DNA of 64,000 nt from Deltaproteobacteria bacterium (GTDB lineage: Bacteria > Myxococcota_A > Polyangia > Polyangiales > JADJMO01), in the NCBI GenBank assembly GCA_025363655.1, contig JANYDK010000073.1, positions 124,001-188,000 on the forward strand, given 5' to 3'. Position 1 is the first letter of the stretch. The number at the start of each line of letters is the position of its first letter. The notes beneath the pieces were generated by a model that saw only the letters and a program-made list of their open reading frames with translations, was not told the origin of the DNA and ran no database searches. Below are positions 43,014-51,700 of the stretch, piece after piece. The translations under genes and the position numbers were made by a program.

Positions 43014-43579
43014 GGAAGGCCTGCGAAGGCAGTGAGCGCGTTCTCCGCGAGTGACCGCACGGTGAGGTCGACGTCGGTGCGCGCGACCTCGCCGATCGCG
43101 GGACGAAGGGATGGCCACCGCGCATAGGCGCTCGCGACCAGCGCACGGACGCGAATCTCTCGGCTCTCGTGCTGGAGCGCTGCGACGAAGCGAGCCGATC
43201 GCGCCGGTGATTCGTCGGCCACGAGGGCCGCCGCTCCGAGCCCACGCGCGAGGGACTCGATCGCAGGAGGCCCGGCGCGACTGCTGCCGAGAAGCGCATC
43301 GATGACCGCGAGCTCGAGCGTCGGCAGCGTCGAACGAATCGCCGACAGCTCGGCTCGAAGCAGCTCGGGCGTCGGGCTCGAGGCGGCGAGGTAGGTGAGA
43401 TCGAGCTGCGGATCGTCGACCACGGCGACGAGCGAACGTCGATCGCGGGAGAGAAAATGGAGCTGACTCGGCGAGGTGCGCGTCTTCGGCAGCACGTTGA
43501 CGAGCTGCCAACCGAGCGCGAGGCGCGCGTCGTCGAGGCGATCGTCGGTGATCGGCCCGTCGAGCACCGCGCGGGTCAT
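43010..43579 (-). CDS. HEAT-repeat-like protein in the GMC operon, unknown
   Basis: 189 residues. The ATG at 43579 overlaps the GMC oxidoreductase stop (43576-43579) and its own stop overlaps the YkgJ start, so it is fully coupled in the operon. The C-terminal 90 residues look like HEAT-type helical repeats (SRFVAALQHESREIRVRALVASAY, IGEVARTDVDLTVRSLAENAL). The N-terminal part was not recognised. A scaffold role in the operon is inferred. Confidence 0.65.
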   Translation of the reverse strand: MTRAVLDGPITDDRLDDARLALGWQLVNVLPKTRTSPSQLHFLSRDRRSLVAVVDDPQLDLTYLAASSPTPELLRAELSAIRSTLPTLELAVIDALLGSSRAGPPAIESLARGLGAAALVADESPARSARFVAALQHESREIRVRALVASAYARWPSLRPAIGEVARTDVDLTVRSLAENALTAFAGLP

Positions 43580-45096
43580 GAGGCGGAAATCGGCGGCATT
43601 CGCCAGGCGAGGCGCGTCGCCACGGTCATGATCGAGAGCTGGGGATTCACGCCGAGGGAGGTCGGGAGGACGCTGCCGTCGACGACGTAGAGACCTTGCG
43701 TTCCCCAGACGCGACCGTCTCCGTCGACCACCGAGCGACGCGGGCTGCTCCCCATCTGCGCGCTTCCGAGCGGGTGTTGCGAGGCGCACTCGAAGCGTTT
43801 CCCGGGCAAGTCTTCGAGGCGCAGCTGCTTCAATGCGTCCGCATCGAGGCCACGCATGCCGAGGACGGGGAGGAAGACCTCGCGCGCGCCGGCGGCGAAG
43901 AAGGCCTCGGCCATCGTGCGGATGAGCTTGGGCATCACCGCTCGATCGCGCGCGGCCATGCGATAGGTGACGTACGGCTCGCGCCCGAGCCCGCGGTGGA
44001 CGGTGCCGCCACCGAGGTCGTGGATGAGTCCGCCGAACATCGCCAAATGGCCTATTTTCTTGGCATTTTGCGCGAGCTCGAGGCCGACGCCGGGCATCGT
44101 CGCGCCGAGGACACCGACCGGGACGAAGAGGCCCGTGTAGGTGATGCCCTCGGGCTCGAGCGTGCGCGAGTAGGCGCTCTGGAGCGCGCCCTCCCAACCG
44201 CGCACTTCTTGATCGAAGCGCGCGAGCATGCGGAAGGCAGGGTGCAGCGTGAGGTTCTTGCCGAGGACCTCGCGGTTGCCGAGGCCCGATCGTTCGAGCA
44301 CGAGCGGCGTGTGCCAAGCGCCGGCGGCGATGACCACGCGACGGGCATGCACGGTGAGACGATCGCCGGGGGCGCCGCCGCGCTTGTTGAGGAGCCGGCC
44401 GCGGACGCCGACCGCGCGCGTGCCGTCCATCACGATTTTGTCGACGAGGCAGTGGGAGAAGATTTGGGCGCCTTTTTCCACCGCGCGCGGGAGGTAGCTG
44501 ACGTCGACGCTCATTTTGGCGCCGTGTGGGCAGCCGAAATTGCAACGACCGCAGCCGTTGCAGCCCTTGGTGTTGCGACGCATCGACTCGACGGTGAGGC
44601 CGATCTTCGCCGCGCCCTCGGCGAAGAGGTTGGTGCCGATGGAGCGCATCTCTTTCGGCACTTCTTCGACGTGGATCGCCTTCTCCACGTGCGCGTGGAA
44701 TTCTTCCATCTTCTTCGGCGTGTACTCGACGAGGCCGAGCTCGCGCTCCCAAGTGTCGAGCACTGGATCGGGGATGCGGAAGCAGACGCCGCCGGTGAGC
44801 ATCGACGAGCCACCGACACCGCGGCCCATCGTCACGTTGATGGCCGGCGTGTCGCCGAGCGGGATGGCGATGGTGAACGCGCCGTCGCGCCAGACGTGGC
44901 GAATCGACTCGCTGACGCGCATTTGTCCGAGCTTCGCGGAGGGGATGTTGGGCCCTTCCTCGACGATGATCACCTTCAGTCCGGCGCTCGCCAGCTCGGT
45001 GGCGACGACGGCGCCGCTCGCCCCCGAGCCGACGACGACGACGTCGCAGTCGAGGACCAAGTCGCCCACGTGATCGCGCGCGCTGTGGTAGCTCAT
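43576..45096 (-). CDS. GMC-family oxidoreductase with ferredoxin-like Cys motif
   Basis: 506 residues from ATG 45096 (coupled to the upstream stop; an ATG at 45108 is also in frame). FAD-binding VVVGSGASGAVVATELASAG (about residues 20-39) and GRGVGGSSMLTGGV (about 90), then C-terminal GMC motifs ASQHPLGSAQMG and NPQLSIMTVATRLAW. Closest recognisable type is the long-chain alcohol oxidase branch. An insertion near residue 180 reads GCNGCGRCNFGCPHGAK: CX2CX2CX3CP, the classical [4Fe-4S] ligand spacing. Whether a cluster is bound is not shown. Substrate unknown; an alcohol or sterol is likely. Confidence 0.88.
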   Translation of the reverse strand: MSYHSARDHVGDLVLDCDVVVVGSGASGAVVATELASAGLKVIIVEEGPNIPSAKLGQMRVSESIRHVWRDGAFTIAIPLGDTPAINVTMGRGVGGSSMLTGGVCFRIPDPVLDTWERELGLVEYTPKKMEEFHAHVEKAIHVEEVPKEMRSIGTNLFAEGAAKIGLTVESMRRNTKGCNGCGRCNFGCPHGAKMSVDVSYLPRAVEKGAQIFSHCLVDKIVMDGTRAVGVRGRLLNKRGGAPGDRLTVHARRVVIAAGAWHTPLVLERSGLGNREVLGKNLTLHPAFRMLARFDQEVRGWEGALQSAYSRTLEPEGITYTGLFVPVGVLGATMPGVGLELAQNAKKIGHLAMFGGLIHDLGGGTVHRGLGREPYVTYRMAARDRAVMPKLIRTMAEAFFAAGAREVFLPVLGMRGLDADALKQLRLEDLPGKRFECASQHPLGSAQMGSSPRRSVVDGDGRVWGTQGLYVVDGSVLPTSLGVNPQLSIMTVATRLAWRMPPISAS

Positions 45097-45584
45097 CGGG
45101 TTCGGCACTTTCCGTCGAAGCCGATTTCCCGCGCCGAAGCCGGGTGCTCGAACCAGAGGATGCAGAGAATCGCCTTCGCGCCGAAGACCGCCATCCCCAC
45201 GGGGCTCTGCTCCATCCGCTCGAGCGCGTGTGCGCGATCTTCGAGCGAGAGGCGCCGGAAAGGAGGCAACTTGAAGATCATCGCCGGCGCGAGCGACGAG
45301 ACGGCGAAGAGACAGAGTCGGTAGACGCTGCGGGCGCGGGGCCCGGCGTGGCTGAGGAAGTGATCGAGATCATTCACCAGCCAAGTCAAGCGTTCTTCGT
45401 CGGGAGGGCCCTCGGCGGTGGTGAAGAGCGTCTCGGCGAGCGCGTAGCTGGCATCGCGCATGCCGTCGGTCAGCCCGTCGCGGCCGCGGACGCCGTCGTC
45501 GACGTCGTGCGCCTCGGGGCCGACCTCGGCAGTTTTCGCGATTTCTCCGGCATTTCTCACCACGGGTAGGGCGCGAGAGGACAC
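45093..45584 (-). CDS. Small partner protein of the GMC oxidoreductase, unknown
   Basis: About 163 residues from GTG 45584 (start uncertain; an internal ATG giving MRDASYALAETLF is possible). The stop overlaps the GMC start as ATGA. The C-terminal half (LVNDLDHFLSHAGPRARSVY, FKLPPFRRLSLEDRAHALERMEQS) is helical and resembles the small N-terminal helical domain that precedes the FAD domain in long-chain alcohol oxidases, or gluconate 2-dehydrogenase subunit 3. Here it is a separate gene. First gene of the four-gene GMC operon. Confidence 0.65.
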   Translation of the reverse strand: MSSRALPVVRNAGEIAKTAEVGPEAHDVDDGVRGRDGLTDGMRDASYALAETLFTTAEGPPDEERLTWLVNDLDHFLSHAGPRARSVYRLCLFAVSSLAPAMIFKLPPFRRLSLEDRAHALERMEQSPVGMAVFGAKAILCILWFEHPASAREIGFDGKCRTR

Positions 45585-45757
45585 GCGCGCACTATACAAG
45601 AACGACAAGAACGCCGGCGCACGGCGTCCGGCAAGACCGACGGGAGCCCGACAAGAGCACTGGAAAGCGAGAGGGGCGAGTCGATATGCTCGTCTCCCCT
45701 CCGCGGCGCGATCGCGTTGCGAACGCATTACGAACGCGCGGCGGAGGCTCGGTAGTG

Positions 45758-45775
45758 GTCGTCGTCGTCGTCGTC
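45758..45775. repeat. (GTC)6 trinucleotide run upstream of the TPR gene
   Basis: Six GTC triplets in tandem lie 21 bases before the ATG at 45797, in the intergenic space between divergent genes. A longer in-frame reading of the gene would turn this run into eight Val residues, which argues that translation starts downstream at 45797. Copy number could vary between strains. Confidence 0.6.
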
Positions 45776-45796
45776 GGAACGTGCCGCAGGAGTGTC

Positions 45797-48700
45797 ATGA
45801 GCGAGCAGCAGTTGGAGCAAATGCTCGACTACTTGAAGACGAGTCTTCTGGTGAACCCGCACGATCCGTTCAAGCGGTTCCAGCTGGGGATGACGTACCA
45901 GAAGATGGGCAAGGTCGGCGACGCGGTGACCGCCTTCAAGCGGGTCATCACCAACAAGCCCGACTACGTCGACGCGCACCTCAACCTCGGGCTCGCGCTG
46001 CTCTCGGTCGACAATCACGGCGAGGCGGTGACCGCGCTGCAAGAGGCAGTGAAGCTCAAGCCCTCGCTCGTCGAAGGCTGGTACGCGCTCGGCACCAGCG
46101 CCGGAAAGACCAACCAACACGCGGAAGCGACCCGTGCGTTCCGTGAGGTGATCAAGCAGCAGCCCGATCATCAAGACGCGCTCATCCACGCCGGCCACAG
46201 CTACGCCGCGCTCGGTCAGCATGAAGAGGCCTGCGACGTCTGGGAGCGCGCGGCCAAGCTGCGTCCCGACGACGTCGACATGCAGGTCTTCCTCGGCAGT
46301 AGCTACCACGCACGCAAAGAGTGGGATCGCTCCCGCATCGCCCTCCGCGCCGTCGTCGCCGCGAGGCCGAGCGACACCGCTGCGTGGAAGCTGATCGCCG
46401 ACGTCTACACCGAAATGGCGCGCTTCGACGAAGCCATCGACGCCCATCGAAAGGCGCTGGCGCTGGAGCCGGCATACATCCAAGGTCACGTGCTCCTCGC
46501 GCGCATCTACTCGCGCATCGAGAAGCTCGACGAGTCGGTCGCCGAATACAAAGAGGCGCTCAAGGTCCTCGCCGACGATCCGCACCTGCAGATCGCGCTC
46601 GGTGACGTGCTCCATCGCGCGCAGCGCTACGAAGAAGCCGCTGATCGCTTCAAGCGTTCGCTCAAGCTCAAGCCCGACGTGGCCGAGATCTATTTCAAGC
46701 TCGGAAATGCCTATGCGGCGATCCCCGAGCTCGACCTCGCGCGCGATGCCTATCAAGAAGCGGTGCGCATCGAGGCTGACTACGCCGACGCGTTCAAGGC
46801 CTTCGCCGTCACCAGCGACAAGCTGAAGAAGGTCGACGACGCGGTGCAGGCGTATCGTCGCTCGCTCCTCCTCGACTCGAAGTGGGCGCTCGGACACGCG
46901 TCGATCGCCAAGCTCTACGCGCAGCTGACGAAGGATCCGGAGGCCGTCGAGTCGTACAAGAAGGCCCTCGCGCTCCTCCCCGAAGACCTCGAGGTGATCG
47001 CCGGGCTCGGTGGCGCGCTCTCGCGGCTCGGACGCTACGAAGAGTCGATCGATCCGCTCGAGCGGGCGGCAAAACTGCTGCCGAACGATCCCGAGGTGCT
47101 GTTCAACCTCGGCGCCACGTGCGTCCGCATCGCGCGATGGGAGCAAGGCCGCACCGCGCTCGTCGAGAGCACGCGCATCCGGCCCGATCACCTCGAAGCG
47201 CAGAAGTGCCTCGGCGAAGCGAACAAGCAGCTCGGCAAGCACGAAGCGGCGGTGAAGGCCTATCGAAAGGCGCTCTCGCTCGATCCGAAATACATCCAAG
47301 GGCGCATCGAGCTCGCCAAGCTCTACGAGCAGCTCGCGCAAGACGTCGACGCCGCCGAGTCCTACAAGGACGCGCTGGCGATGAAGTCGGAGGATCACGT
47401 CCTCCACGGTTGGCTCGCGCGCGTGCTCTTGCGTCTCGCGCGCAACGAAGAGGCGGCCGAGGTGCTGGCCAAGGGCGTCGAGATCGAGCCCGACGATCCG
47501 GAGCTCCTCTTCAACCTCGGCGTCGCACGAAATCGCCTGAAATCGTGGGACAAAGCCAAGGCGGCGTTGACGCGCGCGGCGCGGCTCCGGCCCGAGGACA
47601 AAGAAACGTTCGTCGAGCTGGCGCAGGCCTGCGGCGAGCTCGGACAGGTCGACGAGGCGATCACCGCGTACCGCAAGGCGACGCAAATCGATCCCGATTT
47701 CGTCCGTGGGCACGTCTCGCTCGCGAAGCTCTACGAGGCGCAGAAGCGGGACGGCGATGCGGCAGCGGCCTTCAAAGAGGCGGCGCGCCTGCTCCCCAAC
47801 GACGACGCCGTGCACGTGTCGTGGGCGAGCGCGCTCGAGCGTCTCTCGCGCTTCGAAGAGGCCGAGCCGGCTTACGCGCTCTCGGTGAAGCTCCGCCCGG
47901 AAGATGCGTCGCTGCACTTCGCGCATGGCTTCGCGGCGGCGAAAGTCTCGCATTGGGACGTGGCGCGTCGCGGCCTCCTCGAGAGCTTGCGACTGCGTCC
48001 TAGCGCTCCCGCGGGCACGAAAGAGGGCGGGCAAATCGCCGAGGCGCACAAGCTCCTCGGACAGGCCAACGAGACGCTGGGCGATCCGAAGAACGCCGTC
48101 GAGAGCTACCGCAAGGCGCTGACGCTCGATCCGTCGTTCTCGCGTGGGCACGCCGCGCTCGGTCGGCTCTACGTCGCGCTCGGTCGCGATCCCGAAGCCG
48201 TCGACTCGCTGCGGGAGGCGCTGCGCGTTCTCCCGGAAGAGTCGTGGATGCTCGTCGAGCTCGGACGAGCGCTCGATCGCCTGGAAAAACCGGGTGATGC
48301 GGCCGATGCGTTCGAGCGCGCGGTGCGCCTCGCGCCCGACGACGCCGACGCGGTGCTGACGCTCGGCGTCCTCTGTCGCAAGGCCGAGCGTTGGGACGAC
48401 GCGCGTCGTGCGTTCCAGACGAGCGTGCGGCTGCGCTCCGACTCGAACGAGGCGCTCCGCGGTCTCGCCGAGGCGTGCGACAAGCTTGCGCGCACCGACG
48501 ACGCGATCGACGCCTACAAGCGCGCGGTCTCGCTCGATCCGACGTTCGGCGCCGGCCACGCTGCGCTCGGTAGGCTCTACGATGGGGCCAGCCGTGCCAA
48601 CGATGCGGCGGCCTCGTACCGAGAAGCGCACCGCCTGCGGCCAGAAGACGCTGCCTGCGCGGCGAGCCTCGGCAGCGTGCTTTCCAAGCTCGGCAAGCAC

Positions 48701-51700
48701 GACGAAGCCGCAGACGCGCTCGGCGATGCGGCGCGGCTCCGTCCCGACGACGGTGATCTCCAACTCCAGCTCGGGCAAGCCTGCGTGCGCGCTGCGCGTT
48801 GGGAGCCGGGGAAGAAGGCCTTCACCGAGCACGTGCGCATCGTCCCCACCGGACCGACGACGACGGCGGCGTACAAGGGGCTCGCCGAGTCTTGCGACAA
48901 GCTCGGGCAAGTGCGCGAAGCGATCGACGCTTATCGAAAGGCCGTCGCGCTCGATCGCGGCTTCACGGCTGGTTACGCGGCGCTCGGTCGTCTGCTCGTC
49001 GGGCTCGGTCGTGACGACGAGGCCGTGACCTCGCTGAAGGAGGCGCAAATCGGCGCTCCGGACGATCCTGCGTTGGCGGCGATGCTCGCCCGTGCACTCG
49101 TGCGACTCGAGCGCTTCGAGCTCGCGGCCGATGCCTTCGACGCCGCGACGCGTCTCGCGCCCGACGACGACGTCCTGTTGGTGGAGCAAGGTCGCGCTCT
49201 CTCCAAGCTCGGTCGCTGGGAGCCCGCCCGGACGGCGCTCGCCTCTGCGTCGCGCATGCGCGGTGATCTCGCCGACACCCACAAGCTACTCGGCGAAGCC
49301 TGCCTCAAGCTCGGTCGCAACGACGAAGCCGCGCAATCGATCCGGAGAGCCCTCCAGCTCGATCCCGATTGGGGCTACGGCAAGGTCGCGCTCGCGCGGC
49401 TCACCGCCACCTCCGGTCGCGACGCCGAGGCGGTCGAGGCCTTCCGCGCTGCGCTGAAGGCGGGTGGTCTCGTTGCGGCAGAAGAGGGCGATTTGCAAGC
49501 GGGCCTCGGGGGCGCGCTCCGAAGGCTCGGACGCGACGAGGAGTCGATCGAGGCGCTGGCGCGGGCGAGCGATCTGCGACCCGACGATGCGCCCCTCAAG
49601 CTCGAGCTCGGACTCGCGCTGGTGGCGACGCAGAAATTCGAGCGTGCGCGGCCGGTGCTCCTCGCCGCGCTCGGCAAGGCGAACGACTCCGCGCCAGGTC
49701 ATCGCGCGCTGGCGATCGCCTGCGAAAAGCTCGATCTGAAGAGCGACGCGGCGACGGCGTACGAGCGCGCCGTCTCGCTCGATCCCTCTTGGAACGAAGG
49801 GAAATGGACGCTCGGAAAGCTGCGGGTCGCGCTCGGTCGCGACGCGGCGGCAGTGGAGACGTTGACCGAGCTCGCGCGTTCGAGTGAAGACGTCGCGCTT
49901 CTCTCGCTCTTCGGTCGTGCGCTCATGCGCCTCGGGCGCAACGCCGATGCCATCGATCCGCTCGAGCGCGCGAGCAAACGTCCCGGCGCCGAGTCCGACG
50001 CCGAGCTCGGGCTCGATCTCGGGCTCGCGTGCGCCCGCGCGCAGCGTTGGGAGGGTGCGCGCACCGCGCTCACGCAAGCGCTACGCACCAAGACGGACGC
50101 CGTCGAAGGATGGAAGGCGCTCGGCGACGCGTGCCTCGGGCTCGGTCGTACGGACGAGGCGGCGGACGCGCTCAAGCGTGCCCTGGCGCTCGATCCTACC
50201 TTCGCGGCAGGGCGCTCGTCGCTCGCGCGGCTCTCGGTGTCGCTCGGTCGTGACGCCGACGCCGTCGAGGCTTTCCGTGGAGCCCTCGCCAGCGCGCCCA
50301 ACGACGTCGAAGGATGGATCGGTCTCTCCGGCGCGCTCGAACGTCTCGGTCGCGACGGCGAAGCGCTCGAGGCCTATCGTGAAGCAAGCAGCCGAAAAAA
50401 GGGCGATTCGGCGCTCCTCTCGAAGGTGGCATCGCTCTCGGCGCGTCGCGAACAATGGGAGCCCGCGCGCGCGGCGATCGTCGAGTGCTTGTCGGTGTTG
50501 CCGCCCGGCGGCGACGCGCGTCTCGCGCTCGAATTGCAGAAGACCTTGGCGCGCGCCTGCGAAGCGCTCGGCAAGAGTGACGAAGCGATCGCCGCCCATC
50601 GGCAAGTGCTCTCGCTCGACGCAGCGGACGCCGACGCCAAGCTCGCGCTCGCGCGTCTCTTGGTCACGCTCGGACGCGATGGGGAAGCGATTGATGCGCT
50701 ACGTGCAGCGATCCTCGTCCAAGCCACCGACGCCGCGTTGCACTCGGCGCTCGGCGCTGCGCTGGCACGTACGTCGCGTCACGCCGAGGCCGTCGGTGCG
50801 CTGCGTGAAGCGGTGCGTCTCCGTCCCGATGCGGCCGACGTCGCGCTCCTCGCCAAGTCGGCGATGGCTGCCGAATCGTGGGGCGACGCCGCGACCGCGC
50901 TCGAACAGATGGTCGCGCAGAATGGCTCCGATCTCGCGGCCCTGCGCGATCTCGCGCTCGCGCAACAACGTCTCCAACGAGGCGCCGATGCGGCTCGCAC
51001 GCTCGATCGGATGACCGCTCTCGCGCCGAACGACGCCGAGGTGCGCATCACCCTCGGTCGGCTTCGGGAAGAACAGGGCGATCCGAAGGGGGCGATGGAA
51101 GCGCTCTCGGCGGCGACCAAGTTGGCGCCGACGAACGTCGACGCGCAGAGGCGCCTGGCGCGGCTCGCAGCACAACTCGGGGCGCATGCCGAAGCAGCGA
51201 CGGCGCAGCGAAAGCTCATCGAGCTCGAGCCGACCAACGTCGACGCTCACCGGGGCCTCGTCGCCTCTCTCCGCGCACTCGCCCGCAAGGCAGAGTTGGT
51301 CGACGCCCTCCGCGAGCTCGCGCGCCGCGCACCGAACGACGCCGAGGTGCAGCTCGAGCTCGCGGGTGCGCTCGCCGAGACCGGGCGCGCCGACGAAGCG
51401 ATCGTCGCATACCAAGCGACGATCGCCGCCAAGCCCGATCAACCCGACGTTCTTTATCAACTCGGTGGGCTCCTCGAGCAGCAAAAGCGAAACGCCGAAG
51501 CTGCCGATGCGTTCGGCAAGGCGGCAGCGCAGCTCCCCTCCGCCGACACCTTGGTTCGCTTCGCCAGCTTGGCGCGCGGTCTCGGTCGCAAGGACGAGGC
51601 GCTCGACGCGCTGAAAAAGGCGGTTCAACTCGACACCAACGACGTCGCGGCACATCGCCTCCTCGGCCTCGTGCACTCGGCCGCGGGACGTGACGCCGAA

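Noticed and set aside
43696-45324. Plus-strand frame of 542 codons opposite the GMC oxidoreductase
   Set aside because: No motif; the minus-strand reading has full FAD-binding and GMC signatures.
45686-45796. N-terminal extension of the giant TPR protein (start 45686)
   Set aside because: Adds a (GTC)n-encoded Val run; the ATG at 45797 has AGGAG at proper spacing and begins the repeat region directly.
45728-49282. Very long minus-strand open frame (1184 codons) opposite the giant TPR gene
   Set aside because: Composition is Arg/Glu/Leu/Val-rich without recognisable domains and arises from the GC-skewed third positions of the TPR gene, which is clearly a protein family on the plus strand.
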